Made by a program: the position numbers and the translations under genes
Notes under the pieces: generated by a model
Seen by the model: the letters and a program-made list of their open reading frames with translations, nothing else
What the model was told of the DNA's origin: nothing
The model's database searches: none
DNA from: Smallanthus sonchifolius
Taxonomy: Eukaryota > Streptophyta > Magnoliopsida > Asterales > Asteraceae
NCBI GenBank assembly: GCA_023525975.1
Contig: CM042032.1
Span: forward strand, 37,242,001-37,306,000
Direction: 5' to 3'
DNA length: 64,000 nucleotides
Shown: piece by piece, positions 1 to 11,105 of the stretch
Layout: every line of letters starts with the position of its first letter
Position numbering within the stretch: the first letter of the stretch is position 1

Positions 1-28
1 TAAAATATGTCTAATTTTGGACATATCA
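1..28 (-). repeat. Start of 3' LTR of the non-autonomous Athila-type element (cut by window edge)
   Basis: The minus strand from base 28 begins TGATATGTCC, like the other three LTR starts in the window (2133, 11105 minus, 22831). It directly follows a polypurine tract, as a 3' LTR should. The rest lies outside the window. Confidence 0.75.
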
Positions 29-31
29 TAA

Positions 32-44
32 TACCCCACACTTA
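32..44 (-). other. Polypurine tract of the non-autonomous element
   Basis: The minus strand reads TAAGTGTGGGGTA just before the LTR start. This is the second-strand primer position. A near copy of the motif lies about 1.6 kb further inside, at 1634-1650. Confidence 0.65.
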
Positions 45-803
45 AACTTTTGCTTGTCCTTAAGCAAACTCACGCATAAATCAAACTCATAGCTAAAAGA
101 GTTAAGTAGAAAAGAAGCTCCAAATAAGTGGAAGCTTCGGGAAACCTATGAGTCACTTATTCTATTTTTGTGGTTTATTTAGGAAGATGGAAGACATGCC
201 ATGCCTACTAGAACATTCAATTATGCATAATTTCACACTCCTCACAATGTTCACTCAACTCTCGGCTATATATATGCGTGGATAATGTAAGTCAAGCAGA
301 ACACTCAGGTTTGAATCGAATTATGCAATGGTCATAAGCTGGTATGCAAATCAAATCTCAACCAACTAACTAAGTGGTATGCATGAATCAAGGGGACTTT
401 AAAGAGGGCTGTAACTGGGCTTGGGGTAAGGGTAGGAATTATTTGGAAAAAGTGGCTAAATGTTAGAAATTCGGTTTCAGCTTATTGAGCTATGAACAAA
501 AGAACTACTGGTAAACTTAGATTAGGGTGTTTTAACTGATCTAAGGACTCTTTTTAGGTCAGATCGTCAAGATCGAATCTCCTTCTTTAAGAACGTCACT
601 TCCTCCTAGTTTTTGAAATACACATCACTATCCTTTCTTGTGGATCGTTCGGATTTTATCCTAATAGCAACCATCTTGATAAGTTTTGTATACTCAAATT
701 GAGAATAAGTTTGATTCTTTCTTCAATTTTGTTTATAAGATCATTCCATAATTTTGGGCAGTTATTGTATCTTTTTTTTCTTTGCCCTTCTCTTTTCTTT
801 CTT

Positions 804-807
804 CATA

Positions 808-872
<65 letters not shown>

Positions 873-908
873 CATATATATATATACACATATATATATA
901 TATATATC
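804..908. repeat. AT microsatellite
   Basis: About 105 bases of alternating A and T, broken by a few C residues, within the 3' noncoding region of the minus-strand element. Translations full of Ile-Tyr repeats here are artefacts. Confidence 0.95.
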
Positions 909-1633
909 TTTTTTTAACACCAATTTCACAACTTGGACATTTGTCATAACTTTTTGCCCTACGTTTCTTCATTCGTTCATAAACACATGGCTTCATAATT
1001 ACATACTTGAAAGAAAAGTCAATGCCAGTATGACAAGAACCGGTTTTCTAACGAAAAAGGGTTAGAAATAAAAAGGCTAAATTTGGCTAAGTGGTGTAAA
1101 GCGTGGGTTTTGAAATGAAAGGGGAATTGGCTCAAATGGGCTAACTAGGGGATAATGTTTAAGGTAGGAAAGGAAAAGAAAAGGCTAATGAAAATGGTTT
1201 AATCCGAAATGCCTCAATCATTTTCATACAACTACTTGTTCATGGTCTCGATATGTATAAGTCATACAAGTTCTAATTATGCATAAAATCGGTCGAAAAC
1301 ACTCAATATACCAAACGAAAGAGCATGCGAATAATTATGTATGATAATATGCTTGATAATGCTCAAATTAATCTCACATGAAAAACGGATGGGATAGGGT
1401 TTTGTGTTTTTATTATGCATAATATCCATTTATATCTACTTGCTATGTTTCCATTTATTCATTTTAGTTTATTTAACTCAAAAAGGTTTATTTTCTTTTT
1501 AAGATTTTTTGACTTTTTTTAGGGTTTTAGAGAAAAACAAGTTTTAGGTGAAGATAAAGTTTTAGCCAAATGGGTAGAAAATCATGAGTTACTTTTATTG
1601 CATGAGGAAACAAGCTAGTTCGGAATTTCAATT

Positions 1634-1650
1634 TCCCACCCCACACTTAA
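1634..1650 (-). other. Internal polypurine-tract-like motif
   Basis: The minus strand reads TTAAGTGTGGGGTGGGA. It shares AAGTGTGGGG with the terminal tract at 32-44, and the same motif lies at 21061-21078 (+) in the gag-bearing relative. It may be an internal second-strand primer; only the repetition is seen. Confidence 0.4.
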
Positions 1651-2386
1651 AACTGCACATTGCCCTCAATGTACTAATGCATGTAATGGAATGTTATGCT
1701 GTAGTTATATGCATGGAAGCTTTAAGGGAAAAGAAACTGGTACTCCCCAGGTCAAGACTTGATATCGAATGTGTTGTTGGAACCCGTAAAAGCTTAAAAA
1801 TCATCCTTCGCCAATAAAAGCTATCAAGCACTCAAAGAAAAACATAAAACAGAAAATAAAACGAAAAATAAAAACTACAAAGTCCTAGTATCGAGAAGGC
1901 ATACATGATGGCGGAAGTACGAGAAACATAAATTTGTAAGACAAACCTAAGATCCATGTATTCTACCATACGCACTAACTTCACAATTTATTTATCATCG
2001 GGTTACCTCCCGGAAGCGTTACGTTTATTTAACGAGTCTTAGACCAGACTCGGCCCCATATAAGTCAGTCTAGGGCAAATTATGGTACTTATAATTGTCC
2101 TAGTATCCTCCATAATAACTCTTGTAGGCGCATGATATGTCACAATTTATACATATTTTTCATGCATAATTATCCCCATATTATTACAATTTTAGGCATT
2201 TCGATAGGAATTGATAGTTGATTGATTCCATTTTGAAATATCAAATTAATCATTCCTTGTTTGCAAAAACATGAAGAAATCACTAAAAATTAAGGGAAAA
2301 TCAGCACCTGGAAACCAATTGAATGTTCGTGCACCCAAGGAGTCAACACAGGAAGTCAAAAGTCAACAATAGTCAAAATTAGAGAA

Positions 2387-2549
2387 TGCACGGTCGTGCA
2401 TCCTATTGCACGGCCATGAAATTGGTGTTTTACCTCCATGTACTTCCAAAAGCTGCCAGATTCTTTCACGTGCAAGAAATGGGTGCTTTGCACGACCGTG
2501 CATCCCAATGCACGGTCGTGCATTGCCCAAATCTCAGCCTATAAATAGC
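2387..2549 (+). promoter_or_regulatory. LTR promoter module: two palindrome pairs and a TATA box
   Basis: At 2489-2522 lies a perfect inverted repeat, TGCACGACCGTGCA and TGCACGGTCGTGCA, with a 6-base spacer. A decayed relative is at 2387-2418. The TATA box CTATAAATAG is at 2540-2549. The same layout occurs in the LTRs at 22831-24477 and 9347-11105. Confidence 0.6.
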
Positions 2550-2986
2550 AAGCTCATTCCAAGCATTTTGGTGTCCAAGACCAAGGGTTGTCAAGGCCCT
2601 AGTTCTCTGCTAGAGCCAAAACTCTCTCGGTTTTGGTCCGTTTTTAGCTTTTCTTTCCTTTTCTAAGTCTTGTAATATGAAATGATTCTTCTCGTTCGAG
2701 TAAACAAGACGCAACCTATACCCACTCTCCCTTGGTGTTGGAATACTTCCACACATTGTCTAAGGGTTAGTGGAGTCACTTGTATGGTCATACGTGGCTA
2801 GTCCTCTTGTGTTGCTCGGGTTGGTTGAACTTTAATTAATTAATGAAGTCTTTTTAGTATGTTACATTCTTAAAGTCTTTCTTTTATTATATCTTAAAAA
2901 GAGAAGAATAAGCGATCTTTAAACCAACTTAATAATCTTAAATCTTGTAAGTTTCTTAAGAAAGACTTCTTGTTTAGGAAGCTTAT

Positions 2987-5001
2987 TGTAACATCCTGAA
3001 AATAACGACGAAACGATAAGCGGAATGAAAACTGATTAAGGGGCGCGAAAAAGGAGGGGGACTCATGGGCCACCGGCTGGGCCACAAACCTGGGCCGAGA
3101 ATTGAAGGGAGGGTGGGTTTAAACCCTAGCCTTCACACATGTTCCTCCCAAACCCTCCTTCTTGCTCCCAACCATTTCTAGAGAGGGAAAGTTGTAGAGA
3201 GAAAAAGCTGTAGAGAGATAAAGTTTTGGATTTGGCTAACGATCGATCCTCTACCCTACTACACTACTCGAGAGAGGATTTGCTGAAGGAAGGATTCGTT
3301 TTGAGGTAACTCTCGTTTTAATAAGTTTTTTCCTCGAAAATGGGTTTTTATGGTTTTGACTCATGCAGGTCGTGTTTTTATGGGTCAAACGACGTCACAC
3401 TTCAGATCTGGAATCACGAGGGGAAAATACAACTTTTGAACATAAAATTTTCCAAACATGACGAATCCATCGATCTAGACCTGAATCCACGCAAAACTAG
3501 GGTTTTGGGGAAGAACCGGAGGTTCACGGTTGGGATCCCGGTTAGGTTCACGGATAGGATCCTGGGTAGGTTCACGACTGGGGATGCTGGGTAGGTTCAC
3601 GGCTGGGGACGCCGGGTAGGTTCACGGCTGGGGGCACCCGGGTACGGTTCGCGGCCGAGCAAGGTTTCACGGCCGGAATTCTTGGGAGAAAAGGGAAGCC
3701 GGGAACCCAAGGTTTGCGGATCTTCTAGTTCACGGGAGAACTACCGAGAACCCTCCTTAAGCCAAAAACCCCCTAAAGCCGTGAACTCCTAAGTTCACGG
3801 GAAGGAGCCATGTACACCTATGGAGCCGTGTACTTCTAGGTTCACGGGAATGAGCCGGGTACGTTTAAAGTTCCCGGTATGAAGGGATTAATATAATGAG
3901 TTAAATGTGAAGCTAAGATTAGGTTTTGTACGTATAGGTTAGAAGATCCTTTAGAGACGTTTGACCCTGTTTATCACAGGGGAGTTCTAGAGCCCTCTCT
4001 TTTAATGTTTTAAATTATATTTTATGCTGGTGTGCATACTTACAAACGATGTTTACGAAACGATGTTTACGAAATGATGTTTACGAGATGATGTTTATGA
4101 AATGTTTTGCCAGATGAAGTTTACGAAAGGTTTACGAATGAAATGATGTTTTGTTTAATAAAACGTACGAATGCTTTAACTGAGATGAGGTAAAGGTTTT
4201 ATGAAAGTCACAAATGAACGAATCTGTGACGAGTTCTTTCGGGAACTAAGGTATGTATGTATTGGCCTTACCCTTATGGGGGGCCTTTGTGGCTGGCTAA
4301 CGGTTGTACAACTGATAGATGATGGGGTGACGACGGTCACCCATGGGATTACCGGGATCCCGATGGAAGGTACTATTCCTTGCGGGGAAATAGTGTCAAA
4401 GGTACTGGTTGGTGTCGAAGGGCTTTGACGTATCGGGACCTAGGATTTCTTCGCCTGAAGGACAGTACGGTGTTGATGGGCCTAGCGGTGGCGTGCCTCA
4501 GGGTTTCTCCGCCAACCCATGATGTTGGAATTGACGGTTACGAAAAGGCGTAGATTCGGTTCATGTTGACTTATTTTATGATGCTACGTTATGATGTTTG
4601 AGGATGTTAAGTTATTGCATGCTTTACGTACGCTTTTGATAAATAAATGAATGTTATGTTTTTGGCAAAATGTTTGTGTTAAGGTTTTATGTAAAGCTAG
4701 AACTCACCAGCGTAGCTGACTTTTAGTATGCACATTCGGGTTAAGGACATGTATGGATGATGGACGGTGATGCTTGGCAAGCGAGAAGAGTTACCCGGCT
4801 GATCATGATGACTGGCATCCCGTTATGTTTTACTTATGATGTGTTTATGCTTTAGACAATGTTTACGTTTCCGCGTGTTTGACTATGTTGACATTATGTT
4901 TGAACGAAATTTTCCACTGCGTTATTTGATATTCAAGTTTAAGAATTGTTTGTGAATGAGTAAATCTAACAAGTGAGGCCTCCCGGGTTTGGGGCCTTAC
5001 A
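2987..5001 (+). repeat. 5' LTR of nested chromovirus
   Basis: 2,015 bp, TGTAACATCC to CCTTACA. It holds about 25-bp tandem units built on AGGTTCACGGCTGGGGA (about 3520-3650), palindromes with CCGTGAAC/GTTCACGG arms (3779-3800 and 3826-3847) and about 15-bp units built on GATGTTTACGAAAT (4045-4115). Confidence 0.9.
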
Positions 5002-6155
5002 AGAGGTGAAGTACGAATGAAGTACGAAAGAGGTGAAGGCCGAACACCAGAAACCGTATGGGAAGATTCAACCACTAGATATACCAGAATGGAAATGGGA
5101 ACACATTACAATGAAATTCATAACCAAGCTACCTCGTACAGATAAAGGTCATGACACCATTTCGGTAATTGTGGACCGTTTAACAAAGAGTGCTCATTTC
5201 CTACCTATTTGCGAGACGTTCTCGTCGAAAAGGTTAGCGGAAGTATTTATTAACGAAGTAGTAGCACGGCATGGGATGCCTTTGACGATCGTATCTAACC
5301 GGGACACGCGATTCGCATCGAGGTTTTGGAAGAGATTTCACGAAGCGATGGGCATGAGGCTTAATATCAGTACGACATACCACCCGCAAATGGATGGTCA
5401 GTCCGAAAGGACCATTCAAACGTTGGCGGACATGCTCAGTGCTTGTATTATAGATTTCGGTGGCAGTTGGGATAGTCACCTTCCGTTAGCCGAATTCTCC
5501 TACAACAACAGTTATCACTCGACAAATAGGCATGCCGCCTTACGAGATGTTGTATGGGAGAAAGTGCAGGACCCCGGTATGTTGGGGTGAGATTGGACAA
5601 AAGGAATTGGGAAGTCTCTAAGTTGTTAAGGAGACGTCTGGAAGGTTTGACTAGATTAGGGCACGAATGAAGGCCGCTCAAGATCGTCAGAAATCTTATG
5701 CGGATAAGCGAAGAAGGCCTATTGAGATTAATATTGGGGACATAGTAATGTTAAAGGTATCGCCCTGGAAGGGAATAATACGATTCAGAAAGAGAGGGAA
5801 GTTAAGCCTAAGATTTGTTGGACCATTCAGGATATTGGCACAGGTTGGTGAAGTAACTTATCGGCTGGATTTGCCTGATGAGTTAAGTGGGATTCATCCT
5901 ATGTTCCATGTATCGCACTTGCGAAAGTGTTTGGCGGATAAATCTGCTCACGTACCACTTACCGACATCGAGGTCGACAACCTCCTAAACTATGTCGAAG
6001 AACCTGTGGCCATCCTTGACTAAAAGAAGAAACGTCTACGTAATAAAGTTATACAGTTGGTCAAGGTACAATGGAAGCATAGAAAGGGATCTGAAGCCAC
6101 TTGGGAGACAGAAACGGAAATGAGGGAGTCGTACCCTCAATTGTTTGACTTATGA
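5002..6155 (+). pseudogene. Chromovirus integrase remnant
   Basis: The first part (5033-5590) starts near the end of the zinc-binding region and covers the catalytic core. It shows the KWEHITMKFITKLP region, where the usual catalytic Asp of MDF is Lys, and the SNRDTRF region. The second part (5667-6023) covers the C-terminal region with MLKVSPWKG and FHVSHLRKCL. A stop at 6021-6023 precedes sequence resembling a chromodomain, which ends at a stop at 6153-6155. Between 5530 and 5667 sequence is lost or shifted. The 5' end is fused directly to the LTR by the internal deletion. Integrase inserts element DNA into the host genome; this copy cannot be functional. Confidence 0.85.
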
Positions 6156-6195
6156 CAGGTTTCAAGGACGAAACCTTTTTGTAAAGGGGTAGACT

Positions 6196-8143
6196 TGTAA
6201 CTTCCCGAAAATAACGACGAAACCGCAAGCGGAATGAAAACTGAATAAGGGGCGCGAAAACGGAGGGGGACTCGCAATCCTGGGCCGAGAATTGAGGGGA
6301 GGGTGGGTTTAAACCCTAGCCTCCACACATGTTCCTCCCAAACCCTTCTTCTTGCTCCATACCATTTCTAGATAGAGAAAGCCGTAGAGAGAGAAAGCTT
6401 TGGATTTGGATAACGATCGATCCTCTACCTTACTACACTACTCGAAAGAGGATTTGCTGAAGGAAGGAGTCGTTTTGCGGTAAGAAACTCTCGTTTTTAT
6501 ATGTTTTTCTCGAAAATGGGTTTTACGGTTTTGACTCATAAAGGTCGGGTTTTTATGGGTCAAACGATGTCACACTTCATATCTGGAATCACGAGGGGAA
6601 AATACACCTTTTGAACGTAAAAAGTTCCAAACTTGACGAATCCATCGATCCAAATCTGAATCCATGAAAAACTAGGGTTTTGGGGAAGAACTGGAGGTTC
6701 ACGGTTTGGGTTCATGGCTGGGATCTCGGGTAGGTTCACGGCTGGGGATGCTGGGTAGGTTCACGGCTGGGGACGCCGGGTAGGTTCATGGCTAGGCAAG
6801 GTTTCACGGCCGGAATTCTCGGGAGAAAAGGGATTCTAGTTCACGGGAGAACTACTGAGAACCCTCCTTAATTCGAAAACCCCCCTAAAGTCGTGAACTC
6901 CTAAGTTCACAGGAAGGAGCCATGTATACCTACAGAGCCGTGTACTTCTAGGTTCACGGGATAGAGCCGGGTATGTTTAAAGTTCCCGGTATGAAGGGAT
7001 TAATGTAATAAGTTGAATGTGAAGCTAAGATTAGGTTTGTACGTACAGGTTAGAAGATCCTTTAGAGACCTTTGACCCTGTTTATCTCAGGTGAGTTCTA
7101 GATCCCTCTCTTTTAATGTTTGAAATTATATTTTGGCTGGTGTGCATACTTACAAACGATGTTTATAAAATGATGTTTACGAAATGATGTTTAGGAAACG
7201 ATGTTTACGAAATGATGTTTACGAGATGATGTTTATGAAATTTTTTGTGAGATGAAGTTTATGAAAGGTTTACGAATGAAATGATGTTTTGTTCAATAAA
7301 ACGTACGAATACTTTAACTGAGATGAGGTAAAGGTTTTATGAAAGTCACAAATGAACGAATCTGCCACGAGTTCCTTCGGGAACTAAGGTATGTATGTAT
7401 GTATTGGCCTTACACTTACGGGGGGCCTTTATGGCTGGCTAACGGTTGTACAACTGGTTGATGATGGGGTGACGACGGTTATCCATGGGATTACCGGGAT
7501 CCCGTTGGAAGGTACTATTCCTTGCGGGGAAATAGTGTCAAAGGTACTGGTTGGTGTCGAAGGGCTTTAACGTATCGGGCCCTATGATTTCTCCGCCCGA
7601 AGGACAATACGGTGTTGATGGGCCTAGTGGTGGCGTGCCTCTGGGTTTCCCCGCCAACCCATGATGTTGGAATTGACGGTTACGAAAAGGCGCAGATTCG
7701 GTTCATGTTGACTTATGTTATGATGATACGTTACGATGTTTGATGATGTTAAGTTATTGCATGCTTTACGTACGCTTTTGATAAATAAATGAATGTTACG
7801 TTTTTGGCAAAATGTTTATGTTAAGGTTTTATGTAAAGCTAGAACTCACCAGCGTAGCTGACTTTTAGTATGCACATTCAGGTTAAGGACAGGTATGGAT
7901 GATGGACGGTGATGCTTGGCAAGCGAGAAGAGTTACCCGGCTGATCATTATGACTGGCATCCCGTTATGTTTTACCTATGATGTGTTTATGCTTTAGACA
8001 ATGTTTACGCTACCGCATGTTTGACTATGTTGACGTTATGTTTGAACGAAATTTTCTGCTGCGTTATTTGATATTCAAGTTTAAGAACTGTTTGTAAATG
8101 AGTAAATCCAACAAGTGAGGCCTCCCGACTTTGGGGCCTTACA
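6196..8143 (+). repeat. 3' LTR of nested chromovirus
   Basis: 1,948 bp, matching the 5' LTR throughout but about 67 bp shorter, partly because the tandem units near 6710-6800 are fewer. It is preceded by the purine tract AAAGGGGTAGA at 6183-6193. Confidence 0.9.
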
Positions 8144-9102
8144 CTTATTCTAGTTTGAACGGTCTATATACAAATCTTGGTGCTACCAAGGGCCCGGTTA
8201 GTATAGGTTTAATATTATGGGTTGATTGGAGGTTTGGGTGTTCAATGAGTTGTTCGAGTCCTAGCTGGACCTTATAAAGTCTGTCGGTATTTCTTTACTT
8301 TTCTTGTGTTAGCTTGCAAAGGACTTCTAGCGGGATCCATGAGGCTTGATCTTGAGAATGAAAGTTATATTTATTTAAAATATTATTATAAGTAAAGACA
8401 TCTATTTTAAGAATATAAAATGTTAGGTCCAAGCGTTCATAAAGTAACTTTGGAGGATGTTGGCATTTCGACTTTCCAAAAGAAGTTACACGACTTGGTG
8501 TACGCCAGTGATAGGATAATCTTAGTCCGAATAATAATTCACGGGACAGCCGACGGACTTGAGACCCCGTTAGGATTCTGGGAATTAGTAGGAGCAATTG
8601 GCCGACCGTATCCACTTTTCCTTTACGAAATACTAACTCCCCTATCGAAAGGGTTAGTACTAGTAACTATGACCAACCTTACTAAAATATAACGTTAATT
8701 AACAAGTGATAACAACAGGAGTAACACCATAAATGAGATAATATTCCTAATTACTTTTCTTTTCCTTTTTCCTTTCTTTTAAACAAAACCCCATTTTCCA
8801 ACTTATTATCCTAGTCAGACAATAGCGAGGTTTGAGTAAGGAATCCGTGTCCATAGTTCGATACTTGGTTCTTACCCAGACTATACTACGTTGCGATAGG
8901 TACACTTGTTTATTGTGTGTGTTTTAAGTTGAAGTAATTATCATTTTAATTTATAAATTTAAAACCTGATTTTGTGTAACTCTAAACAGAACATTATTAA
9001 AGATATATATTGTGTCTCTCGTATTTGGTATCAAGTTTTTGCAGCCATTACCAGGAACATGTATATATATATTTTTATAACCACACTTAAAACACGCTAT
9101 TA

Positions 9103-9322
9103 GCGCTCTCCATGAAAGCTACTGCAAAGAACAAACAAAATGAACACGAGCACCAAACTAAAAGAGAATAAAAGTGGGAAAAACAAAAATAAAAATGGAA
9201 AATAAAGTTGAAATAAAACAAAGGGAAAATAAAGTTGAAAATAAAAATAAAGCCGAAAAAAAAACAAAGAGAAAATAGAAATAGTCAGTCCAACGACTTA
9301 GATCTTTCGCAGAATTACCGTG
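9103..9322 (-). other. Leader of the non-autonomous element
   Basis: A pyrimidine-rich leader read on the minus strand, ending in TTTGCAG and an ATG at 9113-9111. The plus-strand gag-bearing relative has a similar leader (18078-18170). It carries no coding sequence beyond the short frame broken by the solo LTR. Confidence 0.6.
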
Positions 9323-9340
9323 TCCCCGACAACGGCGCCA
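9323..9340 (-). other. tRNA-Asp primer binding site
   Basis: The minus strand reads TGGCGCCGTTGTCGGGGA, one mismatch from the complement of a plant tRNA-Asp 3' end. It lies six bases after the LTR end. This primer is usual for Athila and Ogre/Tat elements. Confidence 0.8.
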
Positions 9341-9346
9341 AAAACT

Positions 9347-11105
9347 TGATAGCGTGTTTTTAGTATGGTTATAAATATATATATACATATTTCTGGTAAT
9401 GGCTCCAAAAACTTGATGCCAAATACGAGAGACATAATATATATCTTTAATAATGTTCAGTTTAGAGTTACACAAAATCAGGTTTTAAATTTATAAATTT
9501 AATGATAATTACTTCAACTTAAACACACACAATAGGCAAGTGTACCTATTGCAGCGTAGTATAGTATAGGTAAGAACCAAGTATCGAACCATGGACACGG
9601 ATTCTTTACTTAACCCTCGCTATTGTCTGACTAGGATAATAAGTTGGAAAATGGTGTTTTGTTTAAAAGAAAGGAAAACGGAAAAGAAAAGTAATTAGGA
9701 ATATTATCTCATTTAAGGTGTTACTCTGGTTGTTATCACTTGTTAATTAACGTTGTATTTTAGTAAGGTTGGTCATAGTTACTTGTACTAACCCTTTCGA
9801 TAGGGGACTAGTATTTCGTAACGGAACAGTGGATACGGTCTGCCAACTACTCCTAATAATTCCCGGAATCCTAACGGGGTCTCAAGTCCGTCGGCTGTCC
9901 CGTGAATTACTATTCGGACTAAGATTATCTTGTCAACTGGCGTACACCAAGTCGTGTAACTTCTTTTGGAAAGTCGGAATGCGCAACATTCTCCAAAGTT
10001 ACTTTATGAACGCTGGGACCTAACATTTTATATTCTTCAAATAGCTGTTTTTACTTATAATAATATTTTAAATAAATACAACTTTTATTCTCAAGATCAA
10101 CCCTCATGGCTCCCGCTAAAATTCCTCTACAACCTAACACAAGAAAAGTAAAGAAATACTGACACGCTTTATAAGGTCCAGCTAGGACTCGAACAACTCG
10201 TTGAATACCCAAACCTCCAATCAACCCATAATATTAAATCTATACTAACCGGGCCCTTGGTAGCACCAAGATTTGTATATAGACTGTACAAACTCGAACA
10301 AGCTTCCTAAACAAGAAGTCTTGCTTAAGAAACTTATAAGATTTAAGATTATTAAGTTGGTTTAAAGATCACATATTCTTGTCTTTTTAAGATAAAATGA
10401 AAGAAATACTTTAAGAGGATAGCATACTAAAATGACTTCATTAATTAATTAAAGTTCAACCAACCCGAGCAACGCAAGAGGACTAGCCACGAATGACCAT
10501 ACAAGTGACTCCACTAACCTTTAGACAATGTGTGGAAGTATTCCAACACCAAGAGAGAGTGGGTATAGGTTGCCTCTTGTTTACTCGAACGAGAAGAATC
10601 ATTTCATATTACAAGACTTGGAAAAGGAAAATAAACAAAGAAAAGCTAAAAACAGACCAAAACTGAGAGAGTTCCTGATCTAGCGGAGCACTAGAGCCTT
10701 CACACCCCTCAATCTTGGACACCTAAATGGGATACTTGAGCTTGCTATTTATAGGCAAAGAGTTGGGGTTTGCATGGGCATGCATTCAAATGCATGGTTG
10801 TGCATTTTGTCCACTTGTACACTCATACTCTTGTAAGGGAATGTTTTACTTTTGGGGGACACAGGTGCAATGGAAGAGTCTCTTGCTTTTACGGTGCACA
10901 CGTGTATAATGCATGACATGGTTTCTGACTTCCATATTTTCTTCAATTTCTTGGTATTTTTCGCTTCTTTTTGTTCGGGAAGCTGTTTAACCTGCAAAAA
11001 TAAAATATATGTGAATTAAGTAGTATTTGCAATGTATTTATTCAATAAGTATCATAATATGAGGATTATTATGCCTATAAAATTTGTATAATTTTTGACA
11101 TATCA
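9347..11105 (-). repeat. 5' LTR of the non-autonomous Athila-type element
   Basis: The minus strand begins TGATATGTCA at 11105 and ends ATCA at 9347 (1,759 bp). The primer site follows directly on the minus strand. A TATA box (CTATAAATAG on minus, near 10745-10754) and a decayed palindrome pair (10771-10804) match the promoter layout of the other LTR copies. Confidence 0.85.

Larger units (their letters stand above)
29..2132 (-). mobile_element. 3' noncoding region of the non-autonomous element
   Basis: There is no supportable ORF. On the minus strand it contains the phrase CTTCCGGGAGGTAACCCGAT (2018-1999), which follows the coding region in Athila-type elements and recurs at 20651 (+). A segment near 1634-1770 corresponds to 20960-21080, and 600-720 corresponds to 22190-22300. 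Short AT-derived ORFs here are not genes. Confidence 0.75.
2987..8143 (+). mobile_element. Internally deleted Tekay-type chromovirus nested in the solo LTR
   Basis: Both LTRs start TGTAAC and end in CCTTACA. The insertion is flanked by a perfect 5-bp duplication, CTTAT (2982-2986 and 8144-8148). The interior is only 5002-6195. The primer site, gag, protease, reverse transcriptase and RNase H are missing, and the sequence runs from the 5' LTR straight into integrase. It therefore cannot encode its own movement. The chromovirus call rests on the integrase and the C-terminal region. Confidence 0.9.
2133..9102 (+). repeat. Solo LTR (Athila/Tat-type) in inverted orientation, split by a nested chromovirus
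   Basis: It begins TGATATGTCACA at 2133 and continues to the nested insertion (2987-8143). It resumes at 8149 and ends near 9102, giving about 1,808 bp without the insert. It is the inverted homologue of the 5' LTR at 9347-11105 (1,759 bp). The flanks gcgca (2128-2132) and gcgct (9103-9107) resemble a 5-bp target duplication with one mismatch, and the end reads TA instead of CA. No interior is attached, so I call it a solo LTR. Confidence 0.75.
1..11105 (-). mobile_element. Non-autonomous Athila/Tat-type gypsy element (LARD-like), with nested insertions
   Basis: Read on the minus strand, the element has a 5' LTR (11105 to 9347), a tRNA-Asp primer site, a short leader (to 9103), a 3' noncoding region (2132 to 29) and the first 28 bases of the 3' LTR (28 to 1, continuing outside the window). 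No gag or pol is found. The leader ends in a minus ATG (9113-9111); ignoring the inserted solo LTR, this frame closes after about a dozen codons. The 3' region matches the plus-strand region 20600-22352 of the gag-bearing relative, so the family assignment is by direct comparison. The interior is interrupted at 2133-9102. Confidence 0.8.

Noticed and set aside
699..1065. Overlapping ORFs rich in Ile-Tyr repeats on both strands
   Set aside because: They are translations of the AT microsatellite at 804-908.
8295..10151. Paired ORFs on opposite strands in the two LTR copies
   Set aside because: They are the same LTR sequence read twice because the copies are inverted; no conserved protein.
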